A DNA stretch of 64,000 bases from an uncultured Acetatifactor sp. GTDB lineage: Bacteria; Bacillota; Clostridia; Lachnospirales; Lachnospiraceae. The notes beneath the pieces are model-generated. The model ran no database searches, had not been told where the DNA came from, and saw only the letters and a list, made by a program, of their open reading frames with translations. The translations under genes and the position numbers were made by a program. This document shows, one piece after another, positions 55,701 to 63,132 of the stretch (its first letter is position 1; each line of letters starts with the position of its first letter). The stretch is from NCBI GenBank assembly GCA_910589035.1, contig CAJUSI010000026.1, forward strand, positions 124,001 to 188,000, read 5' to 3'.

Positions 55701-57779
55701 CAGTTTTCCTCTGTACTGTACAAATTCGTCTGCGGTAAGGGTGAATTCGCCCACCGCCGTCCTGCCGTTATTCTCATAAAAGAAATGCCCGGAATCCGTA
55801 CAGTCTATCTGCTCTGAAATTATGCCTGCATTCAGAGTCGTATCTGTGCCTTCTTCCGGCGTATAGATCCAGTTAAAATGATCGATACCCGTGATGATAT
55901 CCTCCGCATAGATCCTGACGGTTACCGAAGGATTATAATATCCGAAGGACACGGTATCGGAAACCATGTCCACCGCATTGGATTCATAAACAATCCGAAG
56001 GCTGGACGGCCCGTTCTTATCAATGCCAAAAGGAGCTCCCTGACAGGGAACCGCAGAATTGTTTGCCAGATCGCTGTATTCCAGTGTAAATTCGTAGTAT
56101 GCATCCACAGAAAAAATAATTTCGGTGCTGTGTACATCTCCCTCCGTCTTCCATTCCCCACTTTTCAGCGCATTCAGAAAATCATCTGCCGTAAAATTAC
56201 TCACCGCATTTCCCTGGAAATCTACTGCCGACAGCCTGGAAAAGGAAATCTCATCCGGCCGGAAATTTTTATCTGTTATTCTGACCGTCATACTGCGGTC
56301 ATCGATATATAAATTTCCCGCGGCGGCGGACGGACCGTCAAATGAAATGTCTATCACCGGAGCCGTCCTGTCCACAACATGCATATTGGAAATATATTCT
56401 CCCATCACGGCCTTACTGCCCGTCTCGCCGGATAGAATACTATAATCGGCGGCTTCAATCCGTATAACGGAATTTCCCTCTGAAAGTGTGACGGTTCCAA
56501 CATAGCCGGAGCCGTCCGCCGACCATTTCACATTGACAGGAGTGTCATTTACACTCACACTGATATCGGATTCCTGAAAGGTATCTGCCGTAACGGTCAG
56601 CATAACTTCCGTCTCTTTATTATAGATAAACCGAGTGCTTCCGTCCAAATCCGTCTCAGAAATATCCTTTCCCCCGCGATCCACATATCTCTGTAGATGG
56701 CTCCTGTCATATTCGACTTCCAGGAACCTGTCGGGCGATACAGATGTCCCGGCCTGCCAGTTGCCCGCCGTATCATATGCCTTTACGTCAATCCCTCTGC
56801 CGGCCTGCCACAGGTTATAATTTACGCCGATCTCCGCCGTTCCGCCGACTGCCGGTACCGGCTCGCTCCAGCTGCTGTCACTTTTATATTTCCATATGAA
56901 ACAGGAAACTCCCGATACGGTATCCTCCGCCCTGAGGATTACATGGTATAAATAATTGTCCGTGTTTCTCTCTCCGTCTCCATTGACATCTCCCAGGTAT
57001 TCTCTCTCCCATTCCTCCTGACAATATTCCCCGTCCGCATCCCACTCTTCCGTGATACGGATCGTTTTCGGCTCGGCCTCCCCGCCGTCCGGAGCAGTAT
57101 GATCCAATTTATAACTTACTGTCTGCGGCCCGGAAATTTCATTTGTCACAGAATTACTGAGATAAAATGTAACCTTTTCTCCTGACGGAGATGTCTCTTC
57201 CGACTTGATTAACTTACTTTTCCAGTCTCCTGTTTCTCCCTCCCGAATTCGGTCAAACCTCCCGCTGGGTGTAATCTCAAGCGCTTCGCCGGCCTTATAC
57301 CATCCATCGTCGCCATTCGGTTCACTTTGCAGATAATCCACTCCCTCAGTCAAATCTTCCGGCTCGTCCTGGACAAAAACTGCTTCCGGCTCTGCTGCAT
57401 ATGCCTTCGGCGCCGTGCCGGACAGCAGAATCGCTCCGGATACCAGGATGCCCAACAGGACTGTCTGAATCCCGGAAACAGCTCTGCCAAAGCTGCTTTT
57501 GGATTTCGGTCTCTTATATTTATGGATCCATAACAGAAATCCGATAAAAAAGCTCAGCACTGCCAGCATGGCAAAAAGGATCAGCAGGCCCAATATAATC
57601 GGTGAATTGTATTTCAAATCCAGCTTGTTCTCCGCCCATGCATAGATTCCTGTAAACCACATTACTCCAAATACCGCACCCGTTATAAATGCGGTCATTA
57701 CAAACCATTTGACAAAGGAACCCAATATGTATCTCAGGATCGGTATCCTTTCAAAGAACTTAATAATCCTGTTTCTCAT
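52734..57779 (-). CDS. Giant Ig-repeat membrane protein of the type VII locus
   Basis: About 1,681 residues from the ATG at 57779 (GGGGGGATATAATT site). Three hydrophobic segments near the N-terminus (about 20-45, 60-85, 98-125), the last ending in an AYAA signal-like site. They are followed by ~1,500 external residues of repeated Ig-like domains. Each repeat tends to end with a DxTAPVI or DKTSPVV strand and contains (A)DxAGN (VDKTAPVIEI, IDMTEPVIHI, VDKTSPVVTD, VDEAGNES, CDMAGNKN). A C-terminal helix (WLWVIIAGVIVCAGAAVLAV) and an RGRGRR tail anchor it. The start overlaps the kinase gene by 20 nt. It may be a surface fibre or the channel-associated counterpart of EsaA/YueB (inference). Confidence 0.8.
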   Translation of the reverse strand: MRNRIIKFFERIPILRYILGSFVKWFVMTAFITGAVFGVMWFTGIYAWAENKLDLKYNSPIILGLLILFAMLAVLSFFIGFLLWIHKYKRPKSKSSFGRAVSGIQTVLLGILVSGAILLSGTAPKAYAAEPEAVFVQDEPEDLTEGVDYLQSEPNGDDGWYKAGEALEITPSGRFDRIREGETGDWKSKLIKSEETSPSGEKVTFYLSNSVTNEISGPQTVSYKLDHTAPDGGEAEPKTIRITEEWDADGEYCQEEWEREYLGDVNGDGERNTDNYLYHVILRAEDTVSGVSCFIWKYKSDSSWSEPVPAVGGTAEIGVNYNLWQAGRGIDVKAYDTAGNWQAGTSVSPDRFLEVEYDRSHLQRYVDRGGKDISETDLDGSTRFIYNKETEVMLTVTADTFQESDISVSVNDTPVNVKWSADGSGYVGTVTLSEGNSVIRIEAADYSILSGETGSKAVMGEYISNMHVVDRTAPVIDISFDGPSAAAGNLYIDDRSMTVRITDKNFRPDEISFSRLSAVDFQGNAVSNFTADDFLNALKSGEWKTEGDVHSTEIIFSVDAYYEFTLEYSDLANNSAVPCQGAPFGIDKNGPSSLRIVYESNAVDMVSDTVSFGYYNPSVTVRIYAEDIITGIDHFNWIYTPEEGTDTTLNAGIISEQIDCTDSGHFFYENNGRTAVGEFTLTADEFVQYRGKLSFTATDKAGHISGVHYGNGAARDKDGNLQDTGSEHVVVLDTVAPLCRVTCPEPQKTIEEDAGSTIYYDGTCGDIIPITLKITEANFYGEDVVVKLNDSDYMVEDWTQEGNEWTGTIRITEDGTYIIRISYMDRSGNNMPDYQSERIVIDRAAPRIDRYEFTPDTADSSSDASDFVEALEYGYYFKTEFTVNIYTSDSTPSSGLDRIEYRLVSYENGAIQGEITDSLPVVNGMAGLVVPAGFKGQIFARSCDIAGNCSGEVTPKAFVVDKTAPVIEIADDNATEYRDGEGNPLYVNDVNITVTIMDYVSGIRRIGYAQSSENASWDRKEIVLENAGYQVNDDLGDGWIVSQTDANLVTKITKQFSFSSDDNHIMLAFDAADSSGNTMEGVTAGPFTIDMTEPVIHIAFREDDDTDIYYNENRVADITVTERNFDPSRIHVIMENLFGDLPVVSFTEVSNTEHRAVIVFDEGDYTFEVNGTDLGGHAAEVSYSGGNEHLFHVDKTSPVVTDNFAEFNREASKNSFNTDKPVNISVMEHNFDPDLLQLRIFRKEAGSNHNMAELRDVTAEMIGHADWVHSGDMHTMAFTISEDAVYRIEMTPADLAGNVSDYRSTAVFEIDQTVPVIVSRNGRYVDDDEVAFFDLYTYLRRDDPAPAIEFGDANMDYIAYDLTVWIPDRSNPDVLVAMSPEKAYLAEDPDRTGIISGGSFTLSDFTEDGVYSLELTAVDEAGNESRLNVNTYARLVEQDVLAYILESNEEEKTGLYSFQYENGTPISMRPDSFSDLNIFAIAREDSDLEVVLRDTNAEEIPVDAQITEDHSVYGVVIYNITLKSEFFKDTFSGDTDAELYLAVKNAGDRIDLGKIHIDNMAPSCEVPENFNSWHWYPGDKMRTITISNISEVLDGERTKVYDNGREIAFLYSSESNTLSFDIEEGWHDIGVVICDMAGNKNIIQERTNIYVGYFWLWVIIAGVIVCAGAAVLAVVRGRGRR

Positions 57780-59655
57780 AATTATATCCCCCCTGCAAAG
57801 CAATTTTTTTGAAGAATGCCTGAACCTCCTGCCGGGTAATCCCCTCGCTCTCCGAGATGATTCTGATATTCTCATCGCTGTCCAGGACATTTTTCAGTTT
57901 TATCACAGCGTTCCCAAATTCCCTGTTGTCCTCGTATGTCTGCAGGACTTTGTATGCTTCCGGAATCCCCGTCTTACCGACCTCCACATTGACAATCGCC
58001 TCTGCAAGCTCAAATCCTATGCTGTCATCAACTTTTCCAAGCCTGACAATTTCCGCGGAAATCTCACGAAACCTTCTGGCGTCCGCATATTGCATGATCT
58101 CATCCACATACTCCGGCAGCTGACTGTGGTCATCCAGGCTCTGCAAAAGCTCTGCCAGCATGCCGGCTTCATACTCTGAGATCACGTTATCCTCACGGAT
58201 AAATGCCGCTATTTTCTCGTATATACTGTTTGCCCGATCCGCCGGAGCCGTTGTAAGCAGGTCGTATGCTATCTCCTCCAGCCTGGAAAACTGTGTTTCG
58301 TTATAGCCTGCGGTTATACTGTCCCATTTTCTCCGGGCGATCTGAAAAGCCGCATAGTGATATACCTCATTCACGATCAGAAGCACCAGGCAGAAAGAAA
58401 GCATCATACCGCAGAGCCTGAATGCGGTCTTTACCTTGACGTTCTCTTCTTTTACTATAGTGGGCACGGAATTCTTCACATCTTCAAGATCCCTGCGCAG
58501 TTCTCTGTAAGAATGATAATACTTATCCGAAGAAGCCAGGTCTTCCTCCCGGCCTGCCGTACACTTCCGGACGACCGCCTCCAGCTTCTTATGGTAGACG
58601 GAAGAGGTCAGCGACAGGTCACGATTGCAATAGGCGTCATCGTTTAAAAAATACTTTCGATAAAACCCATGGGGATCCGCTGAAAACAGCTTGCTTTTCG
58701 TAACCAGCTCATAAACGTTCAGACATTCCCAAAATGTCGCGCCCAATGAAAAAATATCGCTCTCTATCGACAGTTTTCCCTGTTTTTCGACTCTGGTAAA
58801 AGGAAACGCGGAATAGCCGGCCGCCTTATGATAGCATTCCGGCGCGGCAAATCCCAGAGCGCCGTACTGAAAAAGCTGATCCATTTTCTCAATATCGTCG
58901 TAATTTACTTCCGATACTTCCATTTGGACAAAGGGTTCCGCCCTGGTAACCTTCCTGGAACGGCCAAAATCAATCAATACCAGTTCTTTTCCATGACGGG
59001 TCACCATGATGTTTTCCGGTTTAATATCCAGGTGCAGAATTCTTTTCTGTTCGGTGACAAATTCCATGATCTCGCACAGATTTATCATAAAGAGCAGAAT
59101 CTGATTCTGATATTTCAATATATTTTCATAGCTGTAACTCAGCCGGACTCTGTTTTTCTCCTCACTGCCATAATCCTCATATCGAACCTCTTTTTCCTTT
59201 CCATTAGCAAGGGGTTCCCATCTGCGCAATTTCCAGTACTCTTCCCGACAGAATTCGTTCAGATTCCATCCGTCGATAAATTCTTCCACCACACAGAAAT
59301 ACTTATTCCTGTCGATCACACCGCCTTCAATTTTTTCGCATGGCAGGCTGAAATCCCCCAGATCTTCCACAATATCGTCGATGCGGACAATAGAACGGCA
59401 TTCCCGAAGCTCCTGAAAAATCTTCCATTCCACGGTTTTAAAAAGGTGCAGCCTGTCAACCTTTCTGCCGTATAGTGTGATTGTCTTTGGCTTGAATTTC
59501 AATACGCAGGAAAAGCGCAGTCCTCCTTCCTTCCTGACCTTCAAGCCTTTGTAGACAATGCTTTCCGTGCCTGTTGCAATGAATCCGTTCTTGTTTATGC
59601 CGTAGGACTCATCCACTATGTATTTATAGGAACTCCCGATTATTTCACTGCGCAT
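57760..59655 (-). CDS. Membrane Ser/Thr protein kinase with EssB-like layout
   Basis: A 631-residue protein. Kinase domain ~20-390: glycine loop FIATGTESIVYKG, beta3 Lys K53 (VLKFK), catalytic loop HLDIKPEN (D210, N215), DFG D229, and APE at 271-273. All catalytic residues are present. One membrane helix ~411-430, then ~200 external helical residues. EssB/YukC of type VII systems has the same order (kinase-like domain, helix, extracellular domain) but a degenerate kinase. It overlaps the giant Ig-repeat gene by 20 nt and the upstream small gene by 11 nt, so it belongs to the type VII operon. It may be the secretion component, a regulator, or both. Confidence 0.82.
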   Translation of the reverse strand: MRSEIIGSSYKYIVDESYGINKNGFIATGTESIVYKGLKVRKEGGLRFSCVLKFKPKTITLYGRKVDRLHLFKTVEWKIFQELRECRSIVRIDDIVEDLGDFSLPCEKIEGGVIDRNKYFCVVEEFIDGWNLNEFCREEYWKLRRWEPLANGKEKEVRYEDYGSEEKNRVRLSYSYENILKYQNQILLFMINLCEIMEFVTEQKRILHLDIKPENIMVTRHGKELVLIDFGRSRKVTRAEPFVQMEVSEVNYDDIEKMDQLFQYGALGFAAPECYHKAAGYSAFPFTRVEKQGKLSIESDIFSLGATFWECLNVYELVTKSKLFSADPHGFYRKYFLNDDAYCNRDLSLTSSVYHKKLEAVVRKCTAGREEDLASSDKYYHSYRELRRDLEDVKNSVPTIVKEENVKVKTAFRLCGMMLSFCLVLLIVNEVYHYAAFQIARRKWDSITAGYNETQFSRLEEIAYDLLTTAPADRANSIYEKIAAFIREDNVISEYEAGMLAELLQSLDDHSQLPEYVDEIMQYADARRFREISAEIVRLGKVDDSIGFELAEAIVNVEVGKTGIPEAYKVLQTYEDNREFGNAVIKLKNVLDSDENIRIISESEGITRQEVQAFFKKIALQGGYNYEKQDY

Positions 59656-60034
59656 GCCTTAAGTCTCCTCTGTCTAATATTGAAAGCCCATTTTTTAATA
59701 TTAGAATAATTTTCTTCCTTTCATCATCATCAAAACATGGTGAATATTTCTCTTTCCCTTCATTGATCACTTCTAAATTGCATCCATAAGATAGTTTGTC
59801 ATATATCTTTAAAATCTGCTTTTCATCTAAATCTCCAATAAATTTCTCGTTTAATGTTCTTGCCAAATCGCTGAAAAAATTCCAGGTATTAAACAGGATA
59901 CGGCAATCTTCAGAATTACTTATATGGTCTGCCATATCAATAACCTTTGTAAAGTCATATAGTACTATTTCTTTTTCAAGGAAAAGTTTTTCTTTCTCAG
60001 AAAAACTTTTCGCCTTTTCAATACTATGAAACAA
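59645..60034 (-). CDS. Hypothetical protein in the toxin-immunity block
   Basis: About 129 residues if begun at the TTG at 60034. An ATG at 60163 exists but would overlap the upstream gene by 140 nt. The product is charged and helical (FTKVIDMADHISNSEDCRIL, FSDLARTLNEKFIGDLDEKQ), without signal or membrane segment. AT-rich like its neighbours. It overlaps both adjacent genes by 11 nt, so it is in the operon. Perhaps an additional immunity protein; no family recognised and the start is uncertain. Confidence 0.5.
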   Translation of the reverse strand: MFHSIEKAKSFSEKEKLFLEKEIVLYDFTKVIDMADHISNSEDCRILFNTWNFFSDLARTLNEKFIGDLDEKQILKIYDKLSYGCNLEVINEGKEKYSPCFDDDERKKIILILKNGLSILDRGDLRHAQ

Positions 60035-60746
60035 AACAAGTTTTTGTTCTTTTACTGTAAGAAATCTCCGTCTCTTCCCATTCCAGACTATCCGGTGCAA
60101 GATAATAGATTTTCTTTCCCAAGCTTGCTTTTTCTTCAGCGAAGAGTCCTCCAAATATATCATGTGCTATGATGTTTTTTTCGTCCTTAAAAATCGTTTT
60201 ATACAAATCTGAAAATTTTATTGTACTTTCATAAACAGAATCACTCGTTCCAAGTATCAGTAAATATTTGTTAACAGTAATAAGCGAAGCATGCTCCGTA
60301 ATTGCTTCTTTCATAAAAAAATATTTCCGATTATTGTCGAACATCTCCTTTCTTTCAAACATATTTACTTCATTCTTTGCACTCAGAATTATTTTCTGAT
60401 AAAAGTTCCAGTCAAGATCTTCTAAACTCTTAGCCTCTAATCTGCTATTTTCAATTTCCTTTTTTGATTTTCTTTTTCCTTTTTTAATCTTCTTTTTTAT
60501 CATCTTCCCGTTGTCATCTTCAAAGGCCATTCTGTATTTTTTACGTAATTCATATTCACACCTCTTCACCTCTTCGATAAATTCATCTCTTTCCAGGTCA
60601 TTTAGCCGGTGTCTTTTGCCGGGAAATATCCATTCAATTGTACTGGCTATAATGCAAAAATACTTGTCGCACATATCCCCCCATCCCCGTACAATCTTTC
60701 CCTTGTACATAAAATCCACATACCCTTTTGTCATTCCAATCACCAT
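60024..60746 (-). CDS. DUF2625-like candidate immunity protein
   Basis: A 240-residue cytoplasmic protein with GGGGAGG before the ATG. The first ~60 residues (YVDFMYKGKIVRGWGDMCDK) may be a separate small domain, followed by a very basic Lys-rich stretch (KKKIKKGKRKSKKE). The C-terminal ~130 residues resemble DUF2625: LLILGTSDSVYE, AHDIFGGLFAEE, YYLAPDSLEWEE. It ends soon after that motif, where related proteins continue. A partial copy lies at 52024-52339. Its position after the toxin gene suggests immunity (inference). Confidence 0.65.
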   Translation of the reverse strand: MVIGMTKGYVDFMYKGKIVRGWGDMCDKYFCIIASTIEWIFPGKRHRLNDLERDEFIEEVKRCEYELRKKYRMAFEDDNGKMIKKKIKKGKRKSKKEIENSRLEAKSLEDLDWNFYQKIILSAKNEVNMFERKEMFDNNRKYFFMKEAITEHASLITVNKYLLILGTSDSVYESTIKFSDLYKTIFKDEKNIIAHDIFGGLFAEEKASLGKKIYYLAPDSLEWEETEISYSKRTKTCFVS

Positions 60747-60862
60747 GGCTATTCCTCCCCTTGCTGATTTGCTATCAGATTTATGATTGCTTCAGTAATG
60801 CTCTCCAGTCCACTGTAAAATTGTGGACTGATTTCCAGTTTACTTTCACAATCTGGGAAACA

Positions 60863-61444
60863 TCAACCAGAACCTCTTTTTACCACATATCCTGTCTTTT
60901 CCATGTCTTCGGCAAATATCTTTAATCTATCTTCATAATCTCTGCCGCATTCCAAAAGATATTCTGAATTATCAAGAACCTGAAAATATCCCCTTAACTT
61001 TCCAATTTTCATTAATTTCGCTCGTTTCGTATCTTCTATACTCGAAGATGCCAGAAAATCTGTCCATTTCACATTCTTTTCAAAAAAGTAAAGTGCACAC
61101 TCTGCAGCCCAGAATGTATTAGCTACTTCTATTTTTGCCTCACATAAATGAAAAAAGGTATGGAAGGGATCTAATAAAATCTCAGCCTGGTCCAAAATCA
61201 CCATTGGATCAAAAATATCCTTAACATTTGCATTAGGCAATCGATAGGCCGCGAAAAATACTGCATGGTCTTTTGACAATTCAAGGAGAAGATTATTAAC
61301 CAAATCAGCAGCGGCTATATTTTTATACTTTTCTTTATCATCAATGGCATCGCATGTAATAATTACTGAATTGCTTCTGATTTCATATTTAAGTTCATCT
61401 TTATATTTGTCCTTATTATTATGTCGATTAAAAATAAATTCCAT
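60863..61444 (-). CDS. Hypothetical protein, likely cognate immunity protein of the toxin
   Basis: A 193-residue soluble protein, the first gene after the toxin gene (33 bp gap), the usual position of the cognate immunity gene. Site AAGGAAAGGAT. Features: VIITCDAIDDKEKY, FFHLCEAKIEVANTFWAAEC, then a basic tail. No known family is recognised. AT-rich composition matches the toxin's C-terminal part. Confidence 0.6.
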   Translation of the reverse strand: MEFIFNRHNNKDKYKDELKYEIRSNSVIITCDAIDDKEKYKNIAAADLVNNLLLELSKDHAVFFAAYRLPNANVKDIFDPMVILDQAEILLDPFHTFFHLCEAKIEVANTFWAAECALYFFEKNVKWTDFLASSSIEDTKRAKLMKIGKLRGYFQVLDNSEYLLECGRDYEDRLKIFAEDMEKTGYVVKRGSG

Positions 61445-61477
61445 TTTTATCCTTTCCTTTTGGTTTTCTTTTCAATA

Positions 61478-62632
61478 CTAATTATTATGTAATAGATAAT
61501 TTGTAATATAATCCGCTATAATCGATTCTATTATCGGAGGTAATGGTATATGTCTCTTTGTAGTAAATAATGGGGGACAATGATAATGTAAATGATGTAC
61601 CACATCAAATTCCACTCTAAATATACATTTACCTGGATTGCCAGCAAAACTCAGTGAAATACCTTTTGGTTCTGATGTAGTAAATGAAGTTATATTACCA
61701 TAATTAGGATTTAAGGTTTCTCCCATTCTAAATAATTCCTTTGCTTTTGAAAACCATGACATATTTTTAACCAATCCACTAATTGCTTTTGAAATACCAT
61801 AACCAATACCAGATACAACGGAGCCCATTATACCTGAAACAATCATATTTATACTCATATCCAACCATGAAATATCATCGCCAGTTATAAATTTATCTCC
61901 TAAATCACTGGCTAATGAAGACATCGATGTTGATACTCCACCTATAAATATAATTTGTTTGAGTGTTAACGCAACCTTTCCCGCATTTGATAGGTTAAAC
62001 CCAAGTCCACCAGAAATCATTCCAGATACTGCTCCCCAAAAAGCTCCATCTTCAAAACCTTCAAAAAATGTTTTGCCTGTAAATATACTTATAATTCCTC
62101 CTGTAAGGCCACCCACTCCTGCACCAATTAGCGAACCAATTGCCATAGCACCCAATATTCCGCCAACACCAGTACATATAAGAATAATCGCTGCAATAAC
62201 AATAACGACAGTTACAATTATCTTCCAATGCTCCCTGCACCACTCGCCAGCCTTCGCGCAGCCATCACAAAACTTTTCCCAGCCATTCATCTCACTCACA
62301 GGCTTTAAATAATTATACTGTTCATAAAAATTATCCTTCCGCTGTCTGACCAGATCCGCAACTTCTTCATCTACACGAACTGCTTCCACTGTAAACTGCT
62401 CAAGACCTTGATTCAGCAGATCAAGTGACTCCTCCTTCTCCTCCTGCGTTTGTGAAGCCGCCTGAATGGAATCGATGACGCTGCTCAGATCACAGATGCT
62501 CTGGTTAATCTGCAGAGCCTTTGTCCTCATCGCAGATAATTCCGACTTATAATCCGTGACGGACTTTCTGGCACCGCTGACAAGTCCCGGCACCTGGTTC
62601 ATCTTACCCGCATAAAGCGCAATCGTAGCCAT
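61478..62632 (-). CDS. Type VII-secreted polymorphic toxin (LXG-like)
   Basis: A 384-residue protein. Residues 1-~110 form a helical, WXG/LXG-like secretion domain (ALQINQSICDLSSVIDSIQA). Residues ~135-290 are Gly/Ile-rich hydrophobic segments (VTVVIVIAAIILICTGVGGI, glycine zippers), either pore-forming or for crossing the target membrane. The C-terminal ~90 residues are a distinct module (FRVEFDVVHHLHYHCPPL), rich in His and probably the toxic domain. The activity cannot be named; a metal-dependent nuclease or a pore are options. It follows WXG100 and a 51-aa gene, each within a few bases. GGGGGTGG site. Confidence 0.7.
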   Translation of the reverse strand: MATIALYAGKMNQVPGLVSGARKSVTDYKSELSAMRTKALQINQSICDLSSVIDSIQAASQTQEEKEESLDLLNQGLEQFTVEAVRVDEEVADLVRQRKDNFYEQYNYLKPVSEMNGWEKFCDGCAKAGEWCREHWKIIVTVVIVIAAIILICTGVGGILGAMAIGSLIGAGVGGLTGGIISIFTGKTFFEGFEDGAFWGAVSGMISGGLGFNLSNAGKVALTLKQIIFIGGVSTSMSSLASDLGDKFITGDDISWLDMSINMIVSGIMGSVVSGIGYGISKAISGLVKNMSWFSKAKELFRMGETLNPNYGNITSFTTSEPKGISLSFAGNPGKCIFRVEFDVVHHLHYHCPPLFTTKRHIPLPPIIESIIADYITNYLLHNN

Positions 62633-62643
62633 AATCCACCCCC

Positions 62644-62799
62644 CTACCCTTTCTGTTCGGTCTCAGCCTCCGGCTCTGCAAAGATCAGATTATAAATTGT
62701 GTTTTTATCCTGCCTGTCCAGCACTGTCAGTCTTGTGATCTCTCTCTTTTCTTTCTTTTCCTTAGATCCCACAGTGTCAAAATTATTTACTAATGCCAT
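62644..62799 (-). CDS. 51-residue protein in the type VII operon
   Basis: A short gene tightly packed between the WXG100 gene (5 bp) and the toxin gene (11 bp), with a purine-rich site (GAGGGGTAGGG) before its ATG. The product starts MALVNNFDTVG, has a Lys/Glu-rich centre (SKEKKEKREITRL) and ends EAETEQKG. No signal or membrane segment. The tight spacing and clean codons argue it is real. It may be a small chaperone or targeting partner of the toxin. Confidence 0.6.
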   Translation of the reverse strand: MALVNNFDTVGSKEKKEKREITRLTVLDRQDKNTIYNLIFAEPEAETEQKG

Positions 62800-62804
62800 A
62801 ATCC

Positions 62805-63128
62805 CTACCCCTCATTTCCTTCAGCCGTCTGCGGGTTTCTGTTGAATTCTCCAAGGGCGTTGTCCAATTCCAGATAATAGTCCTTGATATCCTTGACCAC
62901 GCTGTTGTTAATGCTGTCCAGAATGTCCTTGATTCCCCCTATATTTTCAAGGATATGGTCCGTTTCGTGCTGATAAGCATCCGCTCCCTCTCCCTTCCAT
63001 TGGCCAAGCAGGGTGGAATTGATGGACTCAAACTTGTCCCTGATGCTGCTGAATTCCGCAACAGCCTCTGCGCTGCCGCTTTCGAAGCTTGAAATCTTTG
63101 AGATATCCGCCGATATAAATTCTGCCAT
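62805..63128 (-). CDS. WXG100-family (EsxA-like) secreted protein
   Basis: A 107-residue helical-hairpin protein. The start at 63128 has GGGAGAG; an in-frame ATG 21 nt earlier overlaps the EssC end. The WXG turn is QWKGEGADAY at about residues 44-53, with helices either side (FSSIRDKFESINSTL; ILENIGGIKDILDSINN). The family forms dimers exported by EssC. Four bases separate it from the EssC stop, confirming one operon. Confidence 0.85.
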   Translation of the reverse strand: MAEFISADISKISSFESGSAEAVAEFSSIRDKFESINSTLLGQWKGEGADAYQHETDHILENIGGIKDILDSINNSVVKDIKDYYLELDNALGEFNRNPQTAEGNEG

Positions 63129-63132
63129 AGTC

